The notes: generated by a model not told the origin, from the letters alone. Positions 35,764 to 48,081 are shown, counted from the first letter of the stretch. The stretch is 64,000 bases of DNA from Perilla frutescens (GCA_026008535.1 BRKX01000010.1:27414001-27478000); one strand, 5' to 3'. Numbers and translations: made by a program.

Positions 35764-35892
35764 GTCCCTTTGTGGATGGCTTAGTGATGGAGTGGTATTA
35801 TGTTGAGGTCAAGTTACTACACACGGTCAGGTTTACCCTGTGCGCACCTCGGAAGTGGTTGCGGGTTACTCTCGACATAAAAAAAATAAAAT
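35764..35892 (+). mobile_element. tRNA-related SINE with 9-bp target duplication
   Basis: The 129-bp insertion is flanked by GCAAATCGG at 35755-35763 and 35893-35901. Its head GGATGGCTTAGTGATGGAGT gives an A-box-like region, GCGGGTTACTCTCG is a degraded B-box region, and it ends in an A-rich tail before the right duplication. The head matches the minus-strand SINE at 15495-15600. Confidence 0.8.
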
Positions 35893-35901
35893 GCAAATCG
35901 G

Positions 35902-36664
35902 ACGAGATTCTTTGTTCCAACTTGGTGTTTCATCATGTATTCTAACCATTGGATTCATATCATTTGTATTTAATTTATTTTAGTAGACAATTATTTAACT
36001 TTTTAAGTAAACATAACATGAATCCAATTGTTGAAATACAAGATGAAATACGAAATTGGAATAAAGGATCTCATCCGATAGCAAATGAATAATATATCAA
36101 TTTTAAATTTTATCCACCCTTTGCAATACATATTGGAATTGAGCCTGTTAGAAAATAGTAGTAAGTCCATTAATGTAATCTAGAGTAGCCCAAAAATCCC
36201 ATCATGACTTTGTTAATAAATAAAACAAAATGTCGTCAAAGCGTCCAATTCTCAATTGCTTATTTGAACATCTTAAATTCTTAAAAATAAACAAAGTTTT
36301 ATGTTTCGGAAGGTGATCAACAAACAAAGTTTTCTTTGGCTAATTTAGCAAAAATGTAGAGGAGAAACTTACATGACGCCGTCACCTAGTTTAATTTGCA
36401 AAGAGATTAATAATTTTTTGAAAAATAAACTATTAATTATTGAAAGCCAAAATTTCAAAATCACGAATTCACGGTATTGCTCTCGAGGTGGTCATTATTA
36501 GGCAAGCAGAACTCATTAATAATTCTGAGGTACGCATATTAATTTTTCTTAGACCGTAGTAAGTTGCAGTTGATGATATGATTTCGAGTCTTAAATTCGG
36601 TTAGATGTGCCATCCAAAATCATTATAGCCCCCAATATAGAAAAATGCTGGAGAATTATATATG

Positions 36665-36734
<70 letters not shown>

Positions 36735-39470
36735 TAGTTATTGACAGATGATAAGCCAGATACCCCACATTTGACTTTGGATGGGTAATACGTTACGGGT
36801 AAAAACTAATAAAATTTTCAACCAAAAATTCCACCTTCATAATGAAAATTGAAAGGGGTATGGACTATGGACGGTACTACGTCGTGAAATTAATATATTC
36901 AAATATATATATATAAATAACAGTATTTCATATATTTTTAGGATAATATGTTGTGACAAACTGTGTCAGGCCATTTATTGTTTTCCTGTAAATAAATCAT
37001 AGAATTAGAACACATATTTCTTCTTCTTTACAAACGTACTCTTCCTCCCATATGTGCATTAAATAAAATATAGCCAGTTGTGCTATAACATAGATTAGGA
37101 CTGCAGTAAATTTAATTTTGTTTCTGTTTTGGGATAGAAACAGTCCATTGCATCATTCAGTGCGCCTATATATATATATTAAATACTAACTAAACATAAA
37201 TAAACATAGTTCATAATTCTGTAATTCAATTAATATCTACACATGCATATGTATGTAGTAACGTAGATGGCCCATATTTTAGTAGAGCTGGAACGCATTA
37301 GTTCTTAATCATTTCATTAATCGATAAGAAGAGACAAAATACGTGTTTAATATTAATATGCTTGAAATTAGTTGAAACATAAAATAAATTAATTAGTAGC
37401 TAAAAGAAAGCCTTTTTGGCATTTTCGTTAAACTAATTCCTTGTTCTGCAGTCAAATTATGGGCTTTTTAATTAAAGAGAGAGGGATGAATTATTTGACA
37501 ATTCCACATACCAACGTTCAAAACTTGGACTGCGTAGGCCACTAAAACGTTGAAGCCTAAATTGCCCATCTTTTTTGAGTCATCACATTTCTTATTCTCA
37601 CTTATTGCTCATAAATTAAATGAATCCTCACATGTCGTTGTATTTGAATCTGCTACCTATTCTTTGCCCAGCATAAAGAAAAAGCTGCCAAAAATTATCA
37701 CCTTTTTCTTTTTTATTTCTTACATCGAATCCATTTAATTAAGATTTCCTTTTTCCATTCATGGATTGGTGTCTTAATTAATTAGTATTTAAAAACACCG
37801 GGTATAATTAATTAAAAATAATGTTTTCCCTTACTAGTTTTTCAGACCTAATTATAAAATATAGGAAGTTAGTTTAAACTTTAAAGGAATATTAAATATA
37901 TTCTTTTGGTTTTTATTCCTTTCTGGGAAATATTATTCTTTTTTTAGCTGCATTGCATGCTTGCTTGTTCGCTGGAAAAAAGTTTCTGAAACTAAATTTT
38001 GATTTTGAAATTTAGTTAGTTGAGGTTGAATAAAGTAGTAAAATGGGGCAATCGTTTTAAGATGAAAAAAAACTGAAAATGAACATAGTAATTATTCGAA
38101 AACCCTGTAGCCGCTACTACTGTTTAAATTGTTTCTGACGTCATGATAATTAAACAAAGTAGCCGTCTTGTAATGAAGGCATATTGTTTCAATTAAACTT
38201 ATGCATTCAACGCACTGAAAAGAAAACAAATAACAATACAAGCAGCAAGCTGTTAGGCTCGTGGTCCTATAAACTAACAAAAAACACATTAAACTACTTA
38301 AACTATTGAGACCTCAAAGCAATTACATTAATTTTTACAGTCTATATTGACTTAAAATCATGAAAAAAAAAACAAAAAAAAAACACACACACACACACAC
38401 AATAAGTTATTGCAGGAAAAAAAAAATGCTTCCTGGGTCATAAACGCATACTTAATTACGTGCATGCTTGACTTATCTCACAGGAAATCCGCGTAAATGC
38501 TGACTAATGCAAACAAAAACGTAATGAATATTTTTCTCAAAGTAGATTGAGGAATTGTTGCGCGACATAATTACATGGATTCCACATTTCATATGCCCAA
38601 TCCTCATCGTAGGAAAAAAATATTTATTTTAATTATACTTTAATCTCGTATTTTTTTTTATCATTTATAACATATCATCACACTTATGATTAACATTCAC
38701 TCCATGAATTACTAATTATTAGAAAATTCCCAATTAGTTCATATAACATCTATGTATTTCAAGTAAACCAGCATTTATATCATAAATTATTTCCATTTTT
38801 TCAAATTTATCCCAGATAAATACCTAAAGTAGTTGAAAATTAATCAAATCTAGCTATAACCGAATATTCAACTAAATACTTGGGTCTTCTTTTGTGTTGT
38901 CGTCAATTCAATCATTTTAAATATTTAATTGATAAAAATATTAGTCTGTGATAAATTAGAAAAAATAAAAATAATTAGGAAGATAAATGATAGTTTATCA
39001 TCTTTTCTTGTTTTGGAACAATAATTAGCGTCGCAAATAACCCCTGAAGTGCATAATAACCCCTAAAGTGCATGTACAACATGACCGACACAACTTTTTG
39101 CTACTTTAAAGCAAACTAGGAGGAATTCCTATATTCTGTGTTTACCAAAATCAACTATTTAAAAAGAAAATGGATTAGTTAGAAATATCTATTATGCAAA
39201 ATTATACTGTAGTATCTATCTATCTTCCTGAGCACACCATTAATACAAAAAAAAAAAATAAAAAAAAATCAGTCAGACAAAAACAGCTACATGTGCATTC
39301 AGAAAATTCACACACATACACACAGAGCGACTTATCTCTCTCTTTCACCTAAAATAGTTTGACTAATTATACACAAGCCCAGCAATTAAAAAATGGTTTC
39401 CTATACAAATTTTCATACCCAAAATCAACAAACTCACATAAATAGACTTATTCAACATTCTTGTTTCAAA
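35902..39470. other. Long AT-rich spacer with microsatellites
   Basis: No gene is visible over about 3.5 kb. A (CA)24-(TA)n tract lies at 36668-36734 and a short CA tract at 38384-38401. ORFs here are short and without family features. Confidence 0.55.
36668..36734. repeat. (CA)24-(TA)n compound microsatellite
   Basis: CA repeats at 36668-36715 run directly into TA repeats. Confidence 0.95.
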
Positions 39471-39526
39471 CTCTACGACTAGTTTAGTTTTTTTCCCCCT
39501 ACTCCTCCCAAATCCAACAAAATATA

Positions 39527-39567
<41 letters not shown>

Positions 39568-39702
39568 TCATCCATCCACCTTTAATGTTGATTCCCACCT
39601 CCGATTCCTTTGCATCTCCAACCCTCACCACTTAAATCAATATTTTTGCCTCGTTCAATTAATCTCAAATTCTTAATTTTGCCTCTCAAGTCTCAACCCA
39701 CC
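39430..39702 (+). promoter_or_regulatory. Probable core promoter and leader of the BCS1-like gene
   Basis: A TATA-like ACATAAATAGAC lies near 39436. The leader would include a (TCA)13 microsatellite (39529-39567) and a 16-codon upstream ORF (ATG 39585, stop 39633-39635) ending 67 bases before the main ATG in the good context CCACCATGT. The transcription start is inferred. Confidence 0.4.
39529..39567. repeat. (TCA)13 microsatellite in the BCS1-like leader region
   Basis: Thirteen uninterrupted trinucleotides about 135 bases upstream of the start codon. Confidence 0.95.
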
Positions 39703-41184
39703 ATGTTTGATTTCAGAAACCTCGCCATACTTATTTTCTCAATCTTTTTTGTGGGCGTGGTTTCCAGATTCTTGTCCAGAACAAGTTTAATCCATTCGTT
39801 GAAGAAAATATGGCGTTTGCTGCAGGAAAAATGCTATGTCTACCAGTTCTACAAGGTGCCGAAATTCAACGGAAACATGCAGGAAAATCAACTGTACCGA
39901 AAGGTTTACGCGTACCTTAATTCTCTACCCTCGGTAGAAGATTCAGATTTCGCCAACCTCTTTTCCGGCTCGAAGCCGACTGAGATTAACCTAGTTCTGG
40001 ACGAGAATCAAATCATCACGGACCAATTCCTCGGCGCCAGAGTCTTCTGGAAGAACGAAGACGGCGAGAGAGACGGCGACAAGTCGCTGGTTCTGAAGAT
40101 TAGGAAGAACGATAAAAAGAGGATTTTGGTACAGTATTTGCAGCACATCCATCAATCGTTTGATGAGATTGAGCAGAAGCAGAAAGAGGTGAGATTGTTC
40201 GTCAACGTAGACGACGGAACGCAGAGAAACGGGCGGTGGAGATCGACTTCGTTCACGCATCCAGCAACCATGGAAACCATGGTGATGGACGCGGATCTGA
40301 AAACCAAAGTCAAATCAGATTTAGACAACTTTTTGAAGTCCAGGCAGTATTACCTCCGATTAGGCCGTGTTTGGAAGCGAAGCTACCTGCTGTACGGGCC
40401 GGCAGGTACGGGGAAATCCACATTTATAGCAGCGATGGCGAAGTTTCTGAGCTTCGATGTTTACGAGATCAATCTGCACAAGGTCCAAAACGACGCCGAT
40501 TTGAAGTACCTTCTCCTCCAAACGACAAAGAAGTCATTGCTCGTGATCGAGGATCTCGACCGTTATCTAGAAGAGAAATCGACGGCGCTGAGCTTGTCCG
40601 GAATCCTGAACTTCATGGACGGAATATTCTCATGCTGCGGCGACGAGAGAGTGATGGTTTTCACCATGAACAGCAAGGAAAACGTCGGCGCGTCGATCCT
40701 ACGTCCCGGGAGGATTGACGTCCACATCAACTTCCCTCTCTGCGATTTTAGCGCCTTTAAGAATTTGGCCAACAGCCATTTAGGGTTAAAAGATCACAAA
40801 TTGTTCCCGCAAGTAGAGGAGATTTTCCAAATCGGAGCCACGTTGAGCCCGGCCGAGATCGGCGAGATTATGATATCGAACCGGGGTTCGCCCAGCCGGG
40901 CTCTCAAAACCGTAATCACGGCGCTGCAGGGGAATCTTGCGGATCGGGTCGGGAAGAGGTTGAGTGGGTCAGGATCGGGTCGGCAAGGGTCGGGTCGGGT
41001 TCAGGAAGAACCGGATGAGTCGGTGAAGGAAGGGCAAAATGGGATTCTTCACCCAATGAAGGATATCAAGAATTTGTATGGACTTTTGAGAGCCAGGAGT
41101 AGTAGAAAGGCTTCCTTGGATAAATTTGATGTCGACCCCAATGATCGGGAAAATTCGGGTGTCATCCATGTCCATGATAATTGA
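39703..41184 (+). CDS. BCS1-like AAA ATPase (At2g46620 type)
   Basis: Intronless, 493 aa. The in-frame extension upstream begins with TTG and is not used. The ATG at 39703 has a CCACC context, and the length matches the ~490 aa of the Arabidopsis relative. An N-terminal membrane segment (about residues 7-24) is followed by the AAA-associated plant N-domain (YQFYKVPKFNGNMQENQLYR onward), then a BCS1-type AAA domain: RSYLLYGPAGTGKSTFIAA with Walker A at 232-240, Walker B SLLVIEDLDRY with E283/D284, VMVFTMNSKE, and the arginine-rich ILRPGRIDVHINFP. The C-terminus has a Gly/Ser/Arg-rich patch and a low-complexity tail. Plant members sit in mitochondrial, ER or plasma membranes and are linked to stress and development. 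The substrate of this one cannot be told from the sequence. GC content is higher than in the surrounding DNA, as is usual for intronless plant genes. Confidence 0.93.
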   Translation: MFDFRNLAILIFSIFFVGVVSRFLSRTSLIHSLKKIWRLLQEKCYVYQFYKVPKFNGNMQENQLYRKVYAYLNSLPSVEDSDFANLFSGSKPTEINLVLDENQIITDQFLGARVFWKNEDGERDGDKSLVLKIRKNDKKRILVQYLQHIHQSFDEIEQKQKEVRLFVNVDDGTQRNGRWRSTSFTHPATMETMVMDADLKTKVKSDLDNFLKSRQYYLRLGRVWKRSYLLYGPAGTGKSTFIAAMAKFLSFDVYEINLHKVQNDADLKYLLLQTTKKSLLVIEDLDRYLEEKSTALSLSGILNFMDGIFSCCGDERVMVFTMNSKENVGASILRPGRIDVHINFPLCDFSAFKNLANSHLGLKDHKLFPQVEEIFQIGATLSPAEIGEIMISNRGSPSRALKTVITALQGNLADRVGKRLSGSGSGRQGSGRVQEEPDESVKEGQNGILHPMKDIKNLYGLLRARSSRKASLDKFDVDPNDRENSGVIHVHDN

Positions 41185-42580
41185 CTAGCTTGCCTCGGGT
41201 TCTAAATATTTCAAACCCTCTGTTTTTGTTTTTGTATATTATTAATTCTTTTTTTTTTTGTTAAATTAGGTTTTTGCATTTTTAAATATTATTATAGTAG
41301 CACACGATTTGAGAAGAAAAAAAGAAGCTTGTAGAAAGAGTTTATGATCTCTTTCTTTTAATTTCATTTCATATTTTTTTTATTTTATCTAATAATTGTT
41401 CGTTAGCATATGTAATTGCTTATCGCTTTTAACGTTATATTCTATTATTGTGGCATCAAGCTCACGGTTCACATTTCCAATATTTCCTGATGTTTAATTA
41501 AAATATTGATCCGATCGTGTGATTTAATCGATTGTTAATGATTATTCATATGAATATGGATAGATTTGATGATAACCTGCAGCATGCAATATTATAGAAA
41601 CATAACCATCATTCCTGTAAAAAATAATGAAATAAAGGTTTTGTCATTTTGAAAGAGGAAATGCATGAATATATATAGTGGTCTTTTAGTAGTCTAAAAT
41701 GTCCTCATCTTTTTTTTTCTTCCTGTTGGCATCATGAGAAAGTGGTAATTGTTGAGTAGAGGCGAGCATGGAACCTTCGTATGGAACCTAGGATGTATAT
41801 AAATAATTTATAATAAATATTGTGCACAAATAAAATAATTAAATAACATTAGTATAAATGATAAAATGACGAATTTTACCACGACATAATTGAAGAAGGA
41901 TCGTGGTTTCGTACCTAATTTAGTGAGTCAATTGATGAACAATTTCAACCGTCCAAATAATATAGTTGATACGTTGTCCTATGCACTTAGTACAATGACT
42001 CAAGCCTTGTGTGTTTATTCCAATTTACTAATCTTCTCTTTTGAAATCGAGAAGCAAGCATTGATAACTTTTTGTGACGTCAGCCTCATATTTTCTGAAT
42101 CTTACTTCCCCTTCATCAACTTCTCCTCCATTATCCACTTTTCACTCCAAACATCCTCATTAAGTCTTCTATAACATCACATTGGATACTCCAATATCTT
42201 TTTGTTGTGTGCATCAGATAGACAAAATAACGACTTCAATTATTTTTAAAAATGATAAACATATAATTTTATCTATTATTTAATTGGTTACAACCTATAG
42301 ATAAAATAATACGTTTACGTAAATTTTCTGAAAAATAACAGAAAACTCTTATAATACAATATATCTATTAGATCTTTTTGTGTGTGTTATAATATGATGA
42401 TATTTATAGTTATTGATAAACAATACTTATAAAGTTGAACTTTAATCCTTTACTCCTTAGTTTAATGCTATATGATTGTTATGTGTGTACTAATTTAGTA
42501 TATAATATGTACTCATTACACAATTAGTACTTTAATAAGTTAATTAACAACTGTGTATTTTACAAACTTATGGATATGAA
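41185..42580. other. 3' flank of the BCS1-like gene and AT-rich spacer
   Basis: No gene is visible. The first few hundred bases probably hold the 3' UTR. A 94-codon open frame at 41890-42174 has no features of a known family. Confidence 0.5.
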
Positions 42581-44202
42581 TTGATGATGTTTAAGTTGAT
42601 AAGTTGTGTGATTTTCATACCTTTTATGCTCATTATGTTATTATTTGAGGTTTTTGATGTATTTATGAGTTTTGCGGTAATAGTGATGGATTTGATGATT
42701 ATTTGGTGCAAAATGATCAAGTGTGCGCTTGGAGAGCTAAATGAGGGACCAATTAGGCTCCTGGACTGGATTTAAAGATCAAACCCATGAGAATTGATGA
42801 AAATAATTCAACATAATCCAAATGGGTGATTGAATAGCCTAGGAAGATGGAGAATGGAGTTAGGAACGTTGTGCAAGTTGAATTGACTCAATCGGACGAG
42901 AAACGGGTGAGAACGAGCCGTTTTAGTGAAGCCTGCGTGCGGGTCGACTCAGTCCTTCACAAAATACACGTGGTCAGGTCGACCCAGACGGACTCAGTTC
43001 GAGATTTTCAAAGTTTTTCTCCACTTTGGGCTTCATTTTAACACTCGGGCTCCCTTCAACATTATAAATACTCTCTCTACTCATTAGAAAAGTAGTCCAA
43101 CACAGTCCAGTTTAATTTAGTTTAGTAACATAAGACGTACAAAGGTGAACAAAGTTATGGAGAACGGAGACTTTGGAGGCTACAACAAGATTAAATACCC
43201 CGAGGTTCTTTATTGTGTTGAACAATATTTTGTTTATCATGTTTTATTTCTATTATTTATCTTTGATTATGTCTAGATAATTATTTTCCTTGGATTCTAG
43301 GGATGTAAAACTAAGATGGATTTTGTGTATTGATTAATTTTTCAATTCTTCTTTTCATATATTGGTTTATAAATCTTGATTTTGATTTCTCACGTATGAT
43401 TGCTTGGCCACCACTTATGCATGCTAGATTAAACAAGATGTTATATTATGAATGTTTAGAAGTGCCGACCAAGTGGATAAATGTTTATATGAAATTATGA
43501 CTGTGTGTGCTTTTTTAGGAGTTATTAAATTATTTAAAAGAACCAAAAGGTGAATAGGTAATTTATTAATCGACTTTACAAACTTATTCGAGAGAGAGGT
43601 TTTTAATATTTTCATGATCTTCCACCATATATGAATTAAATTGGTTTGTTAAATTGATTGGTCTTGCATAGATGACATTGCAGGAGAAGCATGCCATATG
43701 ATCTATTTTCTTTTATTTGATCTTTATATTATTTTCATGTTCTTTTATTTGTGTATTATTTTATTCGAAGTCTCTGTTGAATCTAAGTATCTATATATTA
43801 ATAAGATGTCTATATTTTAGTATTCACAATATTATTTATCATCACAATCTTTGTAGATATGATACTCTTGCTCACTACCTATTACAATTACATTGTACAC
43901 TTACGGTTGTTTTTACTGCTAATAAAATAATGGTCACAAATTCATAATTATTTCATGTAGTTTTATTTAGTTTTACGTTAATTTATTGATTGTAGTATAT
44001 GTGAGATCTTAAATTCCTAATTTTATGTAAAGTTAGGAAATAATTGGCATTTATCATTTTCACTAAGCATAATTTGATAATTTTAAATAAAACAGGGATT
44101 AATTTTTTATTCACAAAATAAACATGTAAAAATCTATATTATATCTAAAAGTAAGATAGTCTATATAAATAGAAAATATCAAGTTTTCCCGTCTAAAATA
44201 CC
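42581..44202. other. Possible decayed LTR-type DNA
   Basis: A GC-richer stretch (42780-43040) leads to a TATA-like CATTATAAATACTC at about 43062, then leader-like DNA. This order is common in LTR promoters of plant gypsy elements. No paired LTR or coding region was found nearby. It could belong to the truncated gypsy element that starts at 44206, but no junction supports that. Confidence 0.3.
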
Positions 44203-44205
44203 TTA

Positions 44206-44949
44206 ATGAACCAGGTACTCCACGGGTTCCTGGACGAGTTTGTGGTGGTGTACCTTAACGATATTGCCATCTACAGTGAATCCCTAGAGGAGCATCTGGA
44301 GCACCTCCGCAAGATATTCACTAGATTAAGGGAGCACGAGCTTTATGCCAAATCGTCAAAGTGCTCATTTAGCCAAGATAGGATTGAGTTCCTGGGCCAT
44401 ATTATCGAGAGATGAAGGATTCACATAGATCCCAAGAAGATCCAAGCCATTGAGGATTGAAAGCGGCCGGAAGATGTTCATGGAGTGAGATCGTTCCTTG
44501 GGCTGCCTAACTACTACAGGAGATTCGTGAAAGAGTATTCCGAGATTGCTCGCCCCTTAACGGATTTGACGAAGAAAACTGAGGTATGGGAGTGGACACC
44601 ACAAGCACAAGCGGCCTTCGAGAAACTGAAGAAGGCAATCATGAGCGACCTTGTGCTTGCACTCCCCGACCTAACTAAACCTTTTGTCGTGGAGACGGAT
44701 GCTTCTGATTTTGCCCTCGGTGGAGTACTAACTCAGGAAACACACCCCATGGCTTTCAAGTGCCGAAAGCTGAAGAACGTCGAGAGATGTTACCCAGTGC
44801 ACGAGAAGGAGCTGTTGGCCGTTGTTCACTGTCTGAGGCAATGGCAACACTACTTACTGGGATTCCCTTTTGTGGTCAAGACGAACAACACGACGGTGAG
44901 TTACTTCTTGACCAAACTGAAGTTGACTGCGAAGCAAGCAAGATTGTAA
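44206..44949 (+). pseudogene. Chromovirus RT (C-terminal part) and RNase H, broken
   Basis: The RT catalytic box reads YLND at 44251-44262, where this family normally has two aspartates. The first one is AAC (Asn), so the catalytic site is damaged. In-frame stops occur at about 44413-44415 and 44458-44460. The RNase H region follows (FVVETDASDFALGGVL, CYPVHEKELLAVV). The open frame ends at a TAA at 44947 and coding continues in another frame. Confidence 0.85.
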
Positions 44950-44956
44950 GAATTGC

Positions 44957-45925
44957 TTGCGGAATTTTAATTTCTCGCTAGAGTACCGAGCAAGCTCTAG
45001 CAATCATGTTGCTGATGCCCTAAGTCGTAGGGAAAATTTAGAAGATCAACAGGTGGTGGCGGCCCTTGCCTTCAGTAAAGTGACCACCAACTTGAAGGAT
45101 AAGATCTGTGAGCTCACCAAGGAGGACCTTACGGTGAAGAGCCTACTCAACCTAGTCAAGAAAAAGAAGACTTGGAACTTTTGGCTCGAAGAGGGACTTT
45201 TGAAGACTAAAGGAAACCGCTTCTATGTCCCAAAAAGTAGCAACCTGTGTAGATCAATCATTGCGGAGTGTCACGGCACTCTCTAGATGGGACACCCTGG
45301 CGAAGAGCGCACTGTGGCCCTCATACAGAAGACATGCTTCTGGCCACAGATGCGGGATGAAATTGAGACGTTCATCCGCACTTGCATGGTGTGCCAGCAG
45401 GACAAGGCGGACCGGCACAAGAAAGCAGGGTTACTTGAGCCACTCCCTATACCCTCACGACTATGGGAGAGTGTCTCGATGGACTTTATTACCGGTTTAT
45501 CCAATGTTAGAGATCTGGATGTGATTGTGGTGGTGGTAGACCGGTTCTCGAAGTACGCAACTTTTGTACCAGCCCCGAAGACAATCACATCGGAAAAGAC
45601 GGCTCAACTCTTCTTCAAATATATTGTCAAGTTTTGGGGACTGCCACGGGATATTGTTAGTGATTGGGACTCTCGTTTCACTGGCAACTTTTGGACCAAG
45701 CTGTTCAAACTACTTGGGTCCAAGTTAAATATGATCTCAAGCTTTCATCCACAGTTCGACGGGCAGACGGAGCGCTTCAATTCAATGCTGGAGGAATATC
45801 TTCGGCACTTTGTCAGCGCTAATCAGAAGGACCGGGTGAAGCTTCTGGATGCTGCCCAGCTGTGCTTCAATGCCCAAAAGTGCTCTATCACTAACGGTAC
45901 ACCTTTTGAGATATGTACCGGGTAG
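44957..45925 (+). pseudogene. Chromovirus RNase H end and integrase, broken
   Basis: After a frame change, ADALSRRE marks the end of RNase H. A stop near 45284-45286 falls inside the integrase zinc-binding region (HGTL, stop, MGHPGEER..CMVCQQDK). The core follows with SMDFITGL, DWDSRFTGNFW and FDGQTERFNSMLEEYLR, where the D, D and E positions are present. The frame is broken again by a TAG at about 45923. Confidence 0.85.
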
Positions 45926-46054
45926 CAACCGCTCCTCCCACACTCGATTGACGCCCCTCAAGGTGCTAGAGTTTCGCCGGCACATAGTTTCTCTCTGGAA
46001 TAGAAGCAGAACCTCGACCTCGCTTGAAGCTATCTAGAGAAAGCATAGAAGCGT

Positions 46055-46545
46055 ATGAAGAAATATGCATATCAGAAGCGCCGCTTCGTCGAATATCGAG
46101 TGGAAGACCAAATTATGGTTAAGGTCCCGGACCAACGATTGTCAAAAGTATCCCGAGGATGGGACGCCCACTTGATGCTAAAATATATCGGACCACTACC
46201 CATTTTGCAGCGCATTGGGAAGATGGCCTACAGAGTAGAGTTGCCCTCATGGTGGCGGATCCATAATGTCCGTTAGCCAACTCAAGCTATTCCGGCAGAT
46301 AAAGTGGACGTTACGCGCAACATGCACGATCGCCCCCAGCTCAGTCTGGCCAACAACATAGGGAAGCGGATCACGGAAGCCATCCTCTACCACCGGAACA
46401 CAGGAAAAAGAAAGAAGCTCCAGAGAGAGTACTTGGTGAAGTGAGAGGGCTGTCCAAAGGAAGAAAGCACGTGGGAGAGAGCGACGACCCTCAAGGCGTT
46501 CCAGCCACTGATCGACGCCTATCTGAAGACCATGGCACTGAGGAC
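46055..46545 (+). pseudogene. Chromovirus integrase C-terminus and chromodomain, broken
   Basis: The GPY-like region LKYIGPLPILQRIGKMAYRV is followed, after a stop near 46274, by the chromodomain REYLVK-stop-EGCPKEESTWE (about 46418-46545). The stop is TGA at 46442-46444, at the position where chromodomains have an aromatic-cage tryptophan. Confidence 0.85.
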
Positions 46546-46570
46546 GTCGCCAACTCAAGAGGGGAAAAGC

Positions 46571-47200
46571 TGTCACGGGATGCTACCTTCATCCTATCCC
46601 CTCTTCGAGGATACGCCAGGACAAGTCCATCCTCTTATCCCGATCCTTGGGATAGGCAATGACGGGCCCCTTGCTGCCGAGGCCTGTTGGGCTCCCATGA
46701 CTGGCGCCCCAGCACCCCGGGCCACCCGCACCCGCCTGAGCCGCCAGCACTAGCACTACCTTACCGTCGGGACAGACCTCCGCCAAACCCCCCTACCCGA
46801 AGCTCCGTTGTCGCCTCAAGTGCTAGATATTTTCTTGTAATGTACATATTTGTAGCTCGGCCTTGCACGACCGTTTTCATCTTTTTCTAGCTTTTTAGTA
46901 TCTAGTGTTGTCGCTTTGTTTTTTTTTCTTAAGCCTATTATAGGGGGTAAGAGTGAACTTTTGTCGAACTAGTGAGCGTTGCAAGGAGCGACCCCTTCTC
47001 CAACCAACATGTGCTGTAAATGCTTTTAAGCTATAATGTACATTTCAATTGCATCAATGAAGATTTCTTTGCAATCAATTGAGATCGTGTATTGCTTGCT
47101 TGCCGAGACCACTAAAAGCACCAGAGGGTGTGAATTGCGTCGTCATCGTGCATCAAGTTTTGCGAGCAAAGTTTTGAGAGTGAGGCGGACATAGTCTAGG
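46571..47200 (+). repeat. 3' LTR of the chromovirus (right border uncertain)
   Basis: It starts with TGTCACGGGATGC immediately after a purine tract AAGAGGGGAAAAGC (46557-46570) that fits a polypurine tract. The LTR is GC-rich at first and ends somewhere around 47100-47200. Without a 5' LTR the right edge cannot be fixed. Confidence 0.6.
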
Positions 47201-47793
47201 ACGGACTATTAGCCACACATTGCGCTACTAAACTAAGCACTACAAGTGCCTCATGATACACCATTAGGTCGAGATTGTTCGTGATCTTCGGTTCGTCCGT
47301 GTTGTGAGGCTTGGGTTGGGGATTTCCATCTTATCCCGTTGGAACCAAATATAGTTCTGGGTTGAGACCTCATAAACGATGATTGGGTGCAGAGACCAAG
47401 TGTGTCATAGCGGTGTTTGATACATTTACATTCCAAATTACTAACAAAAGTCCATATTCTTAGAAGTTTTTTTTCCCAATTCCTATTTACTTTTGTATCC
47501 ATTTGAACCTTTTTAAAACCCTCCAAACATCTTCTCAAAAAAAAACCCCTCCAAACATGGACTTAAAAGCATTTAGATACAAAATGCAAAATGTAAAATA
47601 TTTTGAAAGTTGCATAGAAAAAATTGAATTTATGAAATCCATTGTTTCCAAACAAACCCAATTTCACTTTCCCTCGGATCCCATCTCCCCAACCAAACGC
47701 ACCGGAGCTCAATAGTGTGTTGGCTTTGCAGTGTCATCGTATATCTCGTCGTCGACTTAGATCATTGCTCTCCGATCCCCATCATCACATCTT
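47201..47793. other. Spacer and presumed promoter of VPS26
   Basis: No gene is visible. The part after about 47640 is pyrimidine-rich, as in a plant leader (ATCTCCCC, TCGTCGTCG), and leads into the VPS26 5' UTR exon ending at 47806. Confidence 0.4.
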
Positions 47794-48061
47794 ATGAAAA
47801 TTATAGGTATGAATCTTATGCAAGAATATCCTATGTTTTCTTTCGTGTTAGAATCTAAAAGTGTAAAAAATATAATTTTAAGGTTTTGGATGTGGAAGTT
47901 TTAAAAGCGTATGATTTACGCGACGATATGAATCACATTTTAAACCTTTAGAGATCTGCTTGTGTTTTTTGGATTAGATCTTTCGTAGTTGTTGGAATGC
48001 AGTTATAATTTATAAATGGGGTTTGGACTGTGCAGGTGATTCAATTAAGGGTTTGGATTAA
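47794..48061 (+). promoter_or_regulatory. Upstream ORF split by the VPS26 5' UTR intron
   Basis: ATG at 47794 reads 13 bases to the donor GTATGA (intron 47807-48035, acceptor TGTGCAG). It continues from 48036 to a TAA at 48059-48061, 12 codons in all, ending 20 bases before the real start codon at 48082. It exists only in the spliced leader. Whether it is translated is unknown. Confidence 0.45.
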
Positions 48062-48081
48062 AAGAGAGTCAAATTTCTGCA

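Larger units (their letters stand above)
44203..47200 (+). mobile_element. 5'-truncated chromovirus (Ty3/gypsy) retrotransposon
   Basis: The element begins abruptly inside reverse transcriptase and runs RT - RNase H - integrase - chromodomain - 3' LTR. The gag, protease and 5' LTR are missing. The C-terminal chromodomain places it among chromoviruses. The reading frame is interrupted by several stops and at least one frameshift near 44950. Its GC content stands out sharply from the flanks. The left junction with AT-rich DNA at about 44203 shows no terminal repeat, so truncation or deletion is likely. Confidence 0.9.

Noticed and set aside
39610..39702. In-frame N-terminal extension of the BCS1-like protein
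   Set aside because: It begins with TTG. The ATG at 39703 has a better context and gives the family length.
40236..40718. 160-codon plus-strand open frame
   Set aside because: Shadow in another frame of the BCS1-like gene, Arg-rich by composition.
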